NCBI RefSeq assembly: GCF_012932965.1
Contig: NZ_JABBXH010000003.1
Location: 1-64,000 of the forward strand
Direction of reading: 5' to 3'
Source: Thalassotalea algicola
GTDB taxonomy: Bacteria > Pseudomonadota > Gammaproteobacteria > Enterobacterales > Alteromonadaceae
Length of the DNA: 64,000 bases
Part shown: piece by piece, positions 37,899-48,338 of the stretch
How positions within the stretch are numbered: position 1 is the first letter of the stretch
Layout: each line of letters starts with the position of its first letter
Position numbers and translations under genes: made by a program
Notes under the pieces: generated by a model
What the model was told of the DNA's origin: nothing
Databases searched by the model: none
The model's input: only the letters and a program-made list of their open reading frames with translations

Positions 37899-39368
37899 CT
37901 ATATGGACAAGCCTGGGCTAAGTGTTGCAGGTAGAGCAACTTTGTCAGTTTCTACTGAAGCCACTGGGTAAGCACAATAGTCTGCGGCGTAATAAGCACT
38001 AGCTCTGTGGTTGCCACTGTCACCAATACCACCAAATGGAGCAGCTCCGCTTGCACCAGTGATTTGCTTGTTCCAGTTAACAATTCCGGCACGGATACGA
38101 GTGAAAAAGTAATCGTAGTCTTCTCTGCTATCAGCTAATAAACCGGCAGATAAACCAAAGCTGGTGTTGTTCGCTTCTTTGATCGCTGCATCAAAATCAT
38201 CATAACGGAAAACTTTTAGTAGCGGGCCGAAGTGCTCTTCGTCTGGCATAGCATCAATTGACGTAACATCAATAATACCTGGTGATACAAATCCTGTATT
38301 CGCTTCTAAATGTTTTAGTTCTACAAGGCTGTTTCCGCCAAGCTCTACTAATTGTGCTTGTGCAGCTACTAAGCCTAACGCCGCTCTTTCTGAAATCATC
38401 GAACCGATAAATGGCTGAGTTTCATCATCGAAGTGACCAATTTTAATCGCCTTTGTCACTTCAATAAGCTTGGCAATAATAGCATCACCTTGAGCGTCAT
38501 TTTTGATAAATAAGCGACGCGCACAAGTACAGCGTTGACCTGTGGTAATAAATGCTGATTGAATGATTTCGTGAACAGCAGCGTCAACATCGGTAATGTC
38601 CTTAACGATAAGCGGATTATTACCACCCATTTCTAACGCTAGAATTTTGCCCGGTTGGCCACCAAATTGTTCGTGTAATAATTTACCTGTTGTCGATGAA
38701 CCCGTGAAAAATAAGCCGTCAATTTGCGGATGACTTGCTAATGCTTTACCAGTTTCTAATTCACCTTGAACTAAGTTAACTACACCTGCTGGCAAGCCAG
38801 CTTTTTCCCATAGCTTCAATGTAAAGTCAGCTACTTTAGGCGTTAATTCACTCGGTTTAAAGACCAAAGTATTACCGGCAATTAGCGCAGGTACTATGTG
38901 ACCGTTTGGCAAGTGGCCAGGGAAATTGTAAGGGCCAAAAACAGCTACAACACCGTGAGGCTTGTGACGAATAAATGCTTTTGCGCCAGGCATTGGGTTT
39001 TCCACTGTGCCTGTGCGCTCATGGTAAGATTTTAATGAAAGGCCAATTTTACCTATCATCGCACCTGCTTCTGTGCGGGTTTCCCATAATGGCTTACCCG
39101 TTTCTTCGGCTATAGTGCGAGCCATTGCTTCTTTATTTTCTTCTAACTGCTTACCAAATGCTTCGATCACAGCAATGCGATCTTCTAAGCTTCGCATTGA
39201 CCAACTTGGAAAAGCTGCACGAGCTGCATTGATTGCTTCGTCAACTTGCGCCGGCGTTGCTGTATTACCCTGCCAAATAACTTCGTTTTTTGCCGGGTTT
39301 AATGATGAAACTTCATGTCCAAGGCCAGCTAGCCATTGTCCATTAATATATTGAATAGGTTGAGTCAT
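37899..39368 (-). CDS. astD: Succinylglutamate-semialdehyde dehydrogenase
   Basis: A 489-residue NAD-dependent aldehyde dehydrogenase for step four of the arginine succinyltransferase pathway. '[19 protein letters not shown]', '[17 protein letters not shown]', the glutamate block '[13 protein letters not shown]' and the nucleophile block '[12 protein letters not shown]' are present. Start [15 protein letters not shown] is usual. It follows astA after 18 bases. Confidence 0.95.
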   Translation of the reverse strand: MTQPIQYINGQWLAGLGHEVSSLNPAKNEVIWQGNTATPAQVDEAINAARAAFPSWSMRSLEDRIAVIEAFGKQLEENKEAMARTIAEETGKPLWETRTEAGAMIGKIGLSLKSYHERTGTVENPMPGAKAFIRHKPHGVVAVFGPYNFPGHLPNGHIVPALIAGNTLVFKPSELTPKVADFTLKLWEKAGLPAGVVNLVQGELETGKALASHPQIDGLFFTGSSTTGKLLHEQFGGQPGKILALEMGGNNPLIVKDITDVDAAVHEIIQSAFITTGQRCTCARRLFIKNDAQGDAIIAKLIEVTKAIKIGHFDDETQPFIGSMISERAALGLVAAQAQLVELGGNSLVELKHLEANTGFVSPGIIDVTSIDAMPDEEHFGPLLKVFRYDDFDAAIKEANNTSFGLSAGLLADSREDYDYFFTRIRAGIVNWNKQITGASGAAPFGGIGDSGNHRASAYYAADYCAYPVASVETDKVALPATLSPGLSI

Positions 39369-39386
39369 TTTACTTCCTCTTAACCG

Positions 39387-40403
39387 TTAATTAGCAACAA
39401 TGCGAACCCAATCGCCTTCTTTTACAAGTATTGCATCGGCCGCTTCTTGGCTGATAACGACTTGATTGGCTGTTTCGCGAAGCGAAACTGCGGCTTGAGT
39501 TGCTCTGAATTCTTTAACCTTGCTATTGCAAATAATAAATTTATTTTGCTCTGACACTTCGCCAATGATGACTTGGCATTTCTGGCTGTCAGCAGCAGCC
39601 CTAATACTATTTCTATTTGCTTCTACTGTTGGGCCACCATCGAAAATATCGACATAACCGCGACGAGCAAACCCTTCTGCTTCTAGTAATCTTAGTGCAG
39701 GTACCGTTTTTTCATGTACCTTATTGATCACTAGTTGCGCTTCTTTACTTAATAGATTGACGTAAATTGGATATTTAGGCATTAATTCAGCAATAAATAC
39801 TTTTTTACCAATACCAGTTAAGTAATCTGCTGTTGGAAAATCAATTGAGAAGAAGTGCTCTTCTAGCCAAGCCCAAAAAGGTGAACGGCCATCATCGTCT
39901 GAAACACCACGCATTTCGGCAATTACGGTATCAGCAAAGCGTTCAGCGTGTTCAGCCATAAACAAAAACCTAAAACGTGATAAAAAACGACCGTTATTAT
40001 TCTTACGGTGTCCTTCGCCTAAGAATAGCGTACAGATTTCAGATGCACCTGTGTAATCATTACACAAGGATAAGGTCTCAACAGTATTGTAGATACCTAG
40101 TTCACGTGAATTGTGAACCACTTTGCCTAAATGGTAGTGGTAAAAAGCATCTTCTAAACCAACCGCAGCTTCAATACCGCTAGTACCTACAACGGCACCT
40201 GTTTTAGTGTCTTCCATGACAAAAAGATAACCTTCGTTACCTGGTTGCGTAACTTCTACATTGAAAGACTTTTCTGAATGCTCGATGCGCTTTTTCAGTA
40301 GTTCTTCGTTGACCGGTAGTGATGTAAAACCGTGTCCTGATTCGACAGCAATTCGATGTAAATCATCATAATCGCTAGCTTGAATAGGGCGTATAATAAT
40401 CAT
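39387..40403 (-). CDS. astA: Arginine N-succinyltransferase
   Basis: A 338-residue enzyme joining succinyl-CoA to arginine, first step of the AST pathway. 'IIIRPIQASDYDDLHRIAVE' at the start, 'LFLGEGHRKNNNGRFLSRFR' and 'FDGGPTVEANRNSIRA' are family blocks. Only one copy is present, unlike the aruF/aruG pair of pseudomonads. A hairpin (40428-40453) separates it from astC. astB and astE are not in this window. Confidence 0.95.
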   Translation of the reverse strand: MIIIRPIQASDYDDLHRIAVESGHGFTSLPVNEELLKKRIEHSEKSFNVEVTQPGNEGYLFVMEDTKTGAVVGTSGIEAAVGLEDAFYHYHLGKVVHNSRELGIYNTVETLSLCNDYTGASEICTLFLGEGHRKNNNGRFLSRFRFLFMAEHAERFADTVIAEMRGVSDDDGRSPFWAWLEEHFFSIDFPTADYLTGIGKKVFIAELMPKYPIYVNLLSKEAQLVINKVHEKTVPALRLLEAEGFARRGYVDIFDGGPTVEANRNSIRAAADSQKCQVIIGEVSEQNKFIICNSKVKEFRATQAAVSLRETANQVVISQEAADAILVKEGDWVRIVAN

Positions 40404-40427
40404 AAGATTTTCTCGGTGAATAAAGGG

Positions 40428-40453
40428 CTCTTGCCAGCGCTAGCTAGCAAGAG
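40428..40453 (-). other. Intercistronic hairpin between astC and astA
   Basis: CTCTTGC and GCAAGAG form a perfect seven-base inverted repeat around a 12-base loop that contains AGCGCT and GCTAGC. No T tract follows; mRNA processing or stability is the likeliest role. Confidence 0.45.
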
Positions 40454-40472
40454 TAGGTAATATCGCTAACGA

Positions 40473-41991
<1,519 letters not shown>

Positions 41992-43137
41992 TTATTTGAA
42001 GCTCAACTTGATGTGATCGATATCACTTTTCTTCAATAATGCGATGTCAGCAGCGGTTATTTTGGCGGCAGATAAAAACGCTTTGGCTTCATCGTTATCG
42101 ATTAAATCTTCTTTAGCTAACGTTCGAAAAACTACGTAAGCTTTTGCTTTAGTAACTATTTTAGCAATGTCACTCATTTGAGATAAGTTTTGTGAAAACG
42201 CTAAATCGAAAAGTGGCTCTGTGATTGGTAATCGATCGAAGTTCATTAATTCAATCAAATCTGCCCCTACTTTATAGCTGCGAGTACATAACTGCTCTAG
42301 CAGTAATTCTGGAGAGTCTTCTAAACTGACTAACGCGTCGTGTAATCGTTTATCACGGTTGTCATATGCTTCTTTAATGTCAATATTATACAATTCGTTA
42401 TATTTATTTAGAAAACAACGGGTTACGGCTAGCGGGCCAACATTAGACAACATGCCTGCGCAAAACGCTCTGTACCAATCAACACCTTGTGCTTCAGCTA
42501 GTACTCGGGAAGCCAATGCTACAGATAAGCTATCATTCCATAGCTTTCTTTTCATTAGCGGATAGGGGGCGGTACTTATTGGCAACCAATGTTTTAGGAT
42601 AAAGGTTGGCATGATCAATTTTAAATTTTCTAAGCCAACGTAACTAATTGCTAAATTTGCATCGGTAACTTTTACATCAGCACGCTTTCGATATTGTGGC
42701 TTATTGACTAAATTGATGACGTCATCACATAACCAATTTAAGCTGCTCACTAACGGAGTGATTCGGTTAATCGAAGCAGCCCTTAATGAAAGTAACTCTA
42801 AAATGGCTGGAGCTGCGTCTTCAATACACAGAAACTTTTGATAGAAGTGTTCTTTATTTTCAAACTCAGTATTTATTTCGACGCCAACTTTGGTGAAAAA
42901 CTTGGTCATCACCTGATTACGAAAGTGCTGTTCACCGTGCGCTTTGATGATTTTATTCTTATTAGCTTCTTCTTCTACATCTAATAACTCACGTCGACGG
43001 TTGGCTTGCTCGCTATCTTGTTGTGCGGAAACAACCACGGCACCATTTTTTTTCTGTGCAAAGTCTTTATTAATCATCAAGCTAATATAGCGTTGATAAA
43101 TGGTCCAAGTTTTTTCGTGTTGTTCAAAAAGCTGCAT
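41992..43137 (-). CDS. HDOD-domain signalling protein
   Basis: A 381-residue soluble protein. The C-terminal two thirds (from about residue 110) have the HDOD fold: 'LLSLRAASINRITPLVSSLN', 'DANLAISYVGLENLKLIM', 'LWNDSLSVALASRVLAEAQG' and 'FCAGMLSNVGPLAV'. The metal-binding His-Asp pair of true HD hydrolases is not seen, as is normal in HDOD. The N-terminal 100 residues are charged and helical with no known domain. It sits between pabA and astC but has no known metabolic role there; such proteins mostly act in regulation. Confidence 0.85.
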   Translation of the reverse strand: MQLFEQHEKTWTIYQRYISLMINKDFAQKKNGAVVVSAQQDSEQANRRRELLDVEEEANKNKIIKAHGEQHFRNQVMTKFFTKVGVEINTEFENKEHFYQKFLCIEDAAPAILELLSLRAASINRITPLVSSLNWLCDDVINLVNKPQYRKRADVKVTDANLAISYVGLENLKLIMPTFILKHWLPISTAPYPLMKRKLWNDSLSVALASRVLAEAQGVDWYRAFCAGMLSNVGPLAVTRCFLNKYNELYNIDIKEAYDNRDKRLHDALVSLEDSPELLLEQLCTRSYKVGADLIELMNFDRLPITEPLFDLAFSQNLSQMSDIAKIVTKAKAYVVFRTLAKEDLIDNDEAKAFLSAAKITAADIALLKKSDIDHIKLSFK

Positions 43138-43211
43138 GAATGTGAATTATTATTTTAAAACTAACTAAATATATATCGACAAAGTAAATTAATACATTAA
43201 TTTACCGGAGA

Positions 43212-43799
43212 TTAACTTGGGTATTGTGCCAAGAAGTTTTTCAAAAGCGCAAGCCCTTGTTCAGTTAAAATCGATTCAGGATGAAACTGTACGCTGGCAA
43301 TGGGCAAATGTCTGTGTTCTAACGCCATGATTTCCTCAAATTCATCAGTTTCATTTGTCGTCCATGCCGTTATTTTTAATTCTTTGGGCAAGGACTGTTT
43401 ATTGACAATGAGTGAATGGTAGCGAGTGACCTCTAATGGCAGATTAAGGGACGAAAACAACCCTGCTTGGCAGTGTTGAATGTGGCTAGTTTTACCGTGC
43501 ATCACTTTTTTTGCTTTTTCCACGGTCGCCCCAAAGTGCTGTGCGATAGCCTGATGCCCTAAACAAACGCCCAAAATAGGTATTTTGCCAGCAAAGTGTC
43601 CAATAGCTGCTAAAGAAATTCCCGCTTTATCAGGGTTACATGGCCCAGGAGAAACAACTAAATAGTCTGGCGCCAGCAGAGCTATCTCCTCTACGGTCAT
43701 TTCATCGTTACGAATAACTTTTACTTCTTGGCCAAGTGATTGGAAATAATGGACAAGATTGAAAGTAAATGAATCGTAATTATCGATCATTAAAAGCAC
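43212..43799 (-). CDS. pabA: Aminodeoxychorismate/anthranilate synthase glutaminase subunit
   Basis: A 195-residue class I glutamine amidotransferase giving ammonia for para-aminobenzoate or anthranilate synthesis. It has '[20 protein letters not shown]', nucleophile Cys79 in GVCLGHQAI, and the His-Glu pair in '[11 protein letters not shown]'. There is no trpE or trpD next to it, and its place close to astC/argD matches the pabA-argD neighbourhood of E. coli and relatives, so I prefer pabA to trpG. Confidence 0.92.
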   Translation of the reverse strand: MLLMIDNYDSFTFNLVHYFQSLGQEVKVIRNDEMTVEEIALLAPDYLVVSPGPCNPDKAGISLAAIGHFAGKIPILGVCLGHQAIAQHFGATVEKAKKVMHGKTSHIQHCQAGLFSSLNLPLEVTRYHSLIVNKQSLPKELKITAWTTNETDEFEEIMALEHRHLPIASVQFHPESILTEQGLALLKNFLAQYPS

Positions 43800-43889
43800 G
43801 AAATAACCTCAGAAATTTAAAGCCGCAGTATTTTATAGTGGTCAATGATGAAAAGCTACGACTTACAATCACTCAATTAACTATAGAGT

Positions 43890-44891
43890 TCATTTTAAAG
43901 GTGTTTTAATCAAATTTAGTTTTTGATAAAACATTGAAAGTTGCATTTGCGCCTGTTCAACACTAATTGGGATAAATGAAATTTGTTGACCAGGGCGCAT
44001 CTGACTTAAGCGAAATAAATCTGTTTTCATTATCGTGCCTATCGTTGGATAACCACCCATGGTTTGGCGATCTTTCATTAATACAATCCATTGCTTATCA
44101 CTGGGTAACTGTATTTGGCCAAAGTTTACTGGTTTCGATAAGTCGCCCGTTAACTGTGTTATATGATCAAATATTCGATTTGCATGTGCGATTTCCTCGC
44201 TTTCTCTGTTTAAACGATATCCCATCTTGTTGGATTGGTTATCAATAACAAAAGTGAGTGATTGAATATCGTTTTTTATCGCATCATCCAAGTGCTCATA
44301 TAGTGTGTTAGGAATAAATCGAGTAATAAGCTTTTCCTGAGAATAAAAGTTTCGGCTAGCTTGTATTAATTGCTTGTTTTTCTTAGTCGCGAATGACTCA
44401 TCACTTTTTGTTAAGCCTGTTTTTATTTGTGAATTTTCAACTTGATAACTCGTTTGGTGTTCACATTGCCCTGCGACACTTTCAAACCATGTAGAGCTAA
44501 AGAAGCCACCTGTTATTGCAAGGTAGCAATAAATTCCTTGCTTGAGCGGTGAAATCGACACTTGGTCACCTGACTTTAGCTGAAGCGCTTGACAATGCGG
44601 TACTGCTTTGTCGTTGACATTAATTTCGGGAGCAATGCCAAAGATCGCAATGAAGCAGTCGACCTGTGCGGTAAATTGAATACCACCTAACATTATCTCT
44701 AATGCAGGCGCATTGGCTTTATTGCCGAGCAATTGATTTGCTCTTAGGTAACCGTGTTCATCGGCAACCCCAGAGCTAGGTACGCCTATCGATAGATTTT
44801 GTTGACGGCCTAAATCCTGTAGAGAGATGCGCTCTTGGCCTTTAGTTACGATTAGGGCGGTTGAAGTTGTTGGCATATTAAGCTTGCTCAC
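43890..44891 (-). CDS. pxpC: 5-oxoprolinase subunit PxpC
   Basis: A 333-residue member of the biotin-dependent-carboxyltransferase-like (KipA/YbgK) family. 'RISLQDLGRQQNLSIGVPSS', 'ALEIMLGGIQFTA' and 'VLMKDRQTMGGYPTIGTI' are the family blocks. With PxpA and PxpB it forms the bacterial ATP-dependent 5-oxoproline hydrolase that clears pyroglutamate. The gene overlaps pxpB by 14 bases. Confidence 0.92.
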   Translation of the reverse strand: MSKLNMPTTSTALIVTKGQERISLQDLGRQQNLSIGVPSSGVADEHGYLRANQLLGNKANAPALEIMLGGIQFTAQVDCFIAIFGIAPEINVNDKAVPHCQALQLKSGDQVSISPLKQGIYCYLAITGGFFSSTWFESVAGQCEHQTSYQVENSQIKTGLTKSDESFATKKNKQLIQASRNFYSQEKLITRFIPNTLYEHLDDAIKNDIQSLTFVIDNQSNKMGYRLNRESEEIAHANRIFDHITQLTGDLSKPVNFGQIQLPSDKQWIVLMKDRQTMGGYPTIGTIMKTDLFRLSQMRPGQQISFIPISVEQAQMQLSMFYQKLNLIKTPLK

Positions 44892-45603
44892 TTATTAGCT
44901 GTCCACCTTGATCTTCAAATTCTTGTTTGGTGATTGGATAAAATTGCACAAGATCACCCACCTTAATCGTCGTTATAAGCCCAGAGCCTGTTTTTTGAAA
45001 CATGGGTAATGGTGTTTGCCCTAGAATATGCCAGCCGCCGGGCGTTGCTTCTGGGTATACCGCAGATTGTTGGCCTGCTATTGCTACTGCACCTGCAGGT
45101 ACTTTTGTTCGAGGTACTTTCTTGCGAGGCAGTGTTAATTGGTTCGCTAGCTTTGCAAGGTAGCAAAATCCAGGCGTGAACCCTTGGGCATATGCTCGGT
45201 AAATATCATTGCTATGCAGGTTAATTACTTGTTCTTTGGTTAGCTTGGTGCTCTTTGCTACTTGTGCCAAATCCCAGCCAGATTCGGTGCTGTAATAAAC
45301 GGGAATCTTGATCGTATTGCCAATTGTTGCCTCGAAGCGTTCAGGAGTTTTTGATATTAGCTGTGTGATTACGGTTTTTAATTTTAGCAATGAAATTAAT
45401 TGAGGTTGGTAGACAATCATTATGCTATTGAAACCAATAACACTGTCTAACACAATTTCCGCCAAAACCTTGCTAAGTTGTGCATCTAGCCAAAGAATTT
45501 TCTGATGTTGTTGATTATCAATTATTTCAGGCCAAGTCAGTAAAACAGTATCTTCACTGGTAAATTCAATGGTTACTTGAGTTGGAGTAATAAGACAGCT
45601 CAT
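44878..45603 (-). CDS. pxpB: 5-oxoprolinase subunit PxpB
   Basis: A 241-residue KipI/YbgJ-family protein with the conserved 'FTPGFCYLAKLANQLTLPRK' and 'VAIAGQQSAVYPEATPGGWH' blocks. It pairs with PxpC. Its first codon shares a base with the pxpA stop, so translation is coupled. Alternative: a KipI-type kinase inhibitor, but the three-gene context favours 5-oxoprolinase. Confidence 0.92.
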   Translation of the reverse strand: MSCLITPTQVTIEFTSEDTVLLTWPEIIDNQQHQKILWLDAQLSKVLAEIVLDSVIGFNSIMIVYQPQLISLLKLKTVITQLISKTPERFEATIGNTIKIPVYYSTESGWDLAQVAKSTKLTKEQVINLHSNDIYRAYAQGFTPGFCYLAKLANQLTLPRKKVPRTKVPAGAVAIAGQQSAVYPEATPGGWHILGQTPLPMFQKTGSGLITTIKVGDLVQFYPITKQEFEDQGGQLISEQA

Positions 45604-46325
45604 TAGGATTCAGCGAGCTTTTTTACTATCTCAATCGCATTATTAGTATCACCATGTACACATAACGTATCAACTTGAAGAGTTAATGGTTTTCCATTGA
45701 TACTTAAAAGATTGCCGGTTGAACTTAATTGCTTAACGCGCTGACTGATTTGGTCGGGATCGGTCAGCACAGCGTTAGACTCAGTTCGAGGAACTAATAA
45801 GCCATTGTCTTGGTAGTTACGATCAGCAAATGCTTCAAACCTTAGGGTTATTCCGTACTGCTGAGCAATTGCGATAAATAACTCATTATTTGGAATTGCT
45901 TGAATAACTAACGGTAATTGATCGTTGAATTGGCTGAGTGCCTTACAGAGCGTTTGGAATATCGCCTTTTCTCGCATCATGTCGTTATATAAAGCGCCAT
46001 GAGGTTTTACATAATCTAGCGTTGCACCTTGTACCTGGCACATACCCGCTAATGCAGAGAGTTGAAAATGAAAGCAGGCAATTAGCTCTTGTTCGCTTAG
46101 GGCCATAGATCGTCGGCCGAAACCTTGGATATCGGGATAACTCGGATGTGCACCAATTGACACGTTATGCGTAACCGCCAGTATAATAGTGTGTTGAATA
46201 ATAAGCGGGTCGCCGGCGTGAAATCCACAAGCAATATTAGCTTGGTCTATTAATGGCATGATTTGAGCGTCATTACCCATTTGCCATGCACCGTAGCTTT
46301 CACCTAAATCACAATTGAGCTTCAT
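45603..46325 (-). CDS. pxpA: 5-oxoprolinase subunit PxpA
   Basis: A 240-residue LamB/YcsF-family protein: 'MKLNCDLGESYGAWQMGNDA', 'ANIACGFHAGDP', 'IGAHPSYPDIQGFGRRSM' and 'YVKPHGALYN'. These histidines and the first Asp/Glu form the presumed active site. It is the first of the pxpABC operon on the minus strand. Confidence 0.94.
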   Translation of the reverse strand: MKLNCDLGESYGAWQMGNDAQIMPLIDQANIACGFHAGDPLIIQHTIILAVTHNVSIGAHPSYPDIQGFGRRSMALSEQELIACFHFQLSALAGMCQVQGATLDYVKPHGALYNDMMREKAIFQTLCKALSQFNDQLPLVIQAIPNNELFIAIAQQYGITLRFEAFADRNYQDNGLLVPRTESNAVLTDPDQISQRVKQLSSTGNLLSINGKPLTLQVDTLCVHGDTNNAIEIVKKLAES

Positions 46326-46376
46326 AGATTATCCGTAAACATAGTTTGAGCCTTAAAAGTAACGTAGTTTTAGGGC

Positions 46377-46841
46377 TTAGGTCAAAGTGGCAAACAACCC
46401 ATTAGTCGCGGTAAGTAAATCTTTTGGCTTAAGTTCAATTTCTAAGCCTCGACGACCTGCACTGACATACATTTTCTCTAATGAAGCAGCACTTTCATCG
46501 ATAATAGTAATTAGCCGTTTTTTCTGACCAAGAGGGCTGACGCCTCCTAATACATAGCCGGTTGAACGCATCACTTCATTTGGCTCAGCCATTTGTGCTT
46601 TTTTAACTTTTGCCGCCTTGGCAAGTTGCTTGAAATTTAATTTCATTGCAACAGGTACAATTGCGACTGCCAATTGATTGGTGTCGAGTTTAGCAACTAA
46701 GGTTTTAAATACTTGCGTATGATTTAAATTAAGTTTTTCTACCGCTTCCATGCCAAAAGAACCTGCATTGGCATCATGTTGATATTCATGCAGAGTAAAA
46801 GGGATATTAAGTTTTTGGGCGAAAGTTACTGCTGGCGTCAT
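46377..46841 (-). CDS. ybaK: Cys-tRNA(Pro)/aminoacyl-tRNA deacylase, YbaK/EbsC type
   Basis: A 154-residue trans-editing enzyme that hydrolyses Cys-tRNA(Pro). 'HTQVFKTLVAKLDTNQLAVA' carries the catalytic lysine, and 'TGYVLGGVSPLGQKKRLITI' the GGxSPxG loop. It begins about 50 bases upstream of pxpA and may be in the same transcript. Confidence 0.92.
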   Translation of the reverse strand: MTPAVTFAQKLNIPFTLHEYQHDANAGSFGMEAVEKLNLNHTQVFKTLVAKLDTNQLAVAIVPVAMKLNFKQLAKAAKVKKAQMAEPNEVMRSTGYVLGGVSPLGQKKRLITIIDESAASLEKMYVSAGRRGLEIELKPKDLLTATNGLFATLT

Positions 46842-46968
46842 GCTGGCTACAATCGAAATTGGTCAGTGATTTTTTATACATTGATAATATGACTAAGACG
46901 ACAAGTTAAGCAAGCGCTATCACTTCAGCCTTCAATTCCAATTAACGCGTTATCCTTGTAAAAATGAG

Positions 46969-47298
46969 TTACTGCTCCATTCGCACAAAAGCGTATGCAA
47001 TAAGCAATAACGGAATTGATAGCGCATAATTTATATAATTCGAAATGGCTGTTGATTTTTGAGTTGTTGTAACAGACTCGGCAAACGAATTGACCAACAG
47101 ACTTATTTGTTCAAGCCATTCAACAACCGGATAAAAACTGACAAAAACAAGACCTAATACAACAGATATTATGGTTAAAATTACTTTTCGCGTTTTCTCA
47201 TAAGATGCCAGTTGCTGAGTGAATTGCCTGCTAAACCCATCGTCTTGTATTTCGGCCAAAGGGCTCGACAGCATTTGGTCTAATTCATCTTTCATCAT
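46969..47298 (-). CDS. Small membrane protein downstream of the sigma factor gene, possible anti-sigma factor
   Basis: A 109-residue protein with a soluble acidic N-terminus (residues 1-35) and two membrane spans (about 37-58 and 88-106). It starts 12 bases after the sigma factor gene. Its layout is that of a short membrane-bound anti-sigma factor, but no zinc or other anti-sigma motif is seen, so this role is inferred from position only. It somewhat resembles DUF5056-type proteins. Confidence 0.6.
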   Translation of the reverse strand: MMKDELDQMLSSPLAEIQDDGFSRQFTQQLASYEKTRKVILTIISVVLGLVFVSFYPVVEWLEQISLLVNSFAESVTTTQKSTAISNYINYALSIPLLLIAYAFVRMEQ

Positions 47299-47310
47299 TT
47301 GTCTTATCCT

Positions 47311-47874
47311 TCAAGCGGCGCCATCTATTGCTTTAGTGTTACTGGTATCTGTTGCTACAGCTAACATGATGCTAAGTCTTTCTTTGCCTCGGCGGCAATG
47401 AGATTTAACCGTACCAAGTGGTAAATGGAGTATTTGACTTACCTCTTCCTGACTATAGCCAAAACTATACTGCAAAGTCAGGCAAGCTCGCTCATTGGTT
47501 TTTAGCTTCGTCATAGCAACCTCTAGATCTTTCCTGATAAGCACAGCGTCGACATGTGCTTCTTCAGAGAGCGATTCATCTAACTCGTCATAGTTTTTCT
47601 TTGCTCTAAGGTGTTGAAGAAACTGAAAGTAAGCGATGCTAAACAACCAACTTTGAAACTTTCCTCTACCTTCAAATTTCGCAATTTTGCGAAAGGCTTG
47701 CCAAAATGTTTCCTGTGCTAAATCATCAGCCAGTGAAAAATCATTCACAGATAAACGTCGGCAATATTGCCTAACTGATTGTTGATAATATTTTACCAAC
47801 TGCTCAAATGCTTGCCCGTCTTGATTGACAATCACTTGAGCGATAATGGCACTTTCGTTAGCTAACGGTTGCAA
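47311..47874 (-). CDS. ECF-type RNA polymerase sigma factor
   Basis: A 187-residue sigma-70 family protein with region 2 ('DFSLADDLAQETFWQAFRKI' then 'FEGRGKFQSWLFSIAYFQFL') and region 4 ('RACLTLQYSFGYSQEEVSQI' and 'LPLGTVKSHCRRGKERL'). Regions 1.1 and 3 are missing, as in the ECF (RpoE-like) class. Flanking genes encode small membrane proteins, so the three may form one membrane-signal unit. Target promoters are unknown. Confidence 0.9.
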   Translation of the reverse strand: MQPLANESAIIAQVIVNQDGQAFEQLVKYYQQSVRQYCRRLSVNDFSLADDLAQETFWQAFRKIAKFEGRGKFQSWLFSIAYFQFLQHLRAKKNYDELDESLSEEAHVDAVLIRKDLEVAMTKLKTNERACLTLQYSFGYSQEEVSQILHLPLGTVKSHCRRGKERLSIMLAVATDTSNTKAIDGAA

Positions 47875-47882
47875 ACTAATAC

Positions 47883-48245
47883 CTAAGCGCTTTTAGGCTT
47901 GAGTTTATAAAGGGTTAAAAATGCAATGCCCAAGAAAAATGGGAAAACTGCCAGCCAGGTAAAGGCTTCCTCATCAACTAAGCCATAGTGGCCATAGCAA
48001 AAGACAGCAATACTTAAAAATATCGCAATGATACCGCGGGATAAATCTCTATCGTCATTAGCATCTATATACCGAGAGCGAGTGATATTGTTGATGATTT
48101 CTGCAGTCAATGGTTGTTCGCTCGCGATCATTCTTTGCAATGTTTCTTGCTGATCTTTTTTAATGTTCGCAGCACGGTTAATAAAATTCCAAACCACCGC
48201 CGCAATACAAATAAATAAAACGATTGGTACGAATAAACCTTCCAT
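47883..48245 (-). CDS. Small membrane protein, possibly DUF6249 type, upstream of the sigma factor gene
   Basis: A 120-residue protein with three hydrophobic segments (about residues 3-20, 68-86 and 95-113) and a charged stretch between the first two (RAANIKKDQQETLQRMIASE). It resembles the DUF6249 group that often sits beside ECF sigma genes, but I hold that loosely. It ends eight bases before the sigma gene, so the three genes form an operon. Confidence 0.6.
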   Translation of the reverse strand: MEGLFVPIVLFICIAAVVWNFINRAANIKKDQQETLQRMIASEQPLTAEIINNITRSRYIDANDDRDLSRGIIAIFLSIAVFCYGHYGLVDEEAFTWLAVFPFFLGIAFLTLYKLKPKSA

Positions 48246-48338
48246 AATAAATTCCTGTTTTTTTGTTTGTTATCTCTATAGATGCAGTAAATTATTATTT
48301 TGGATGCAAAAAATTAAAAAAAATTATATTTCGCAGCT

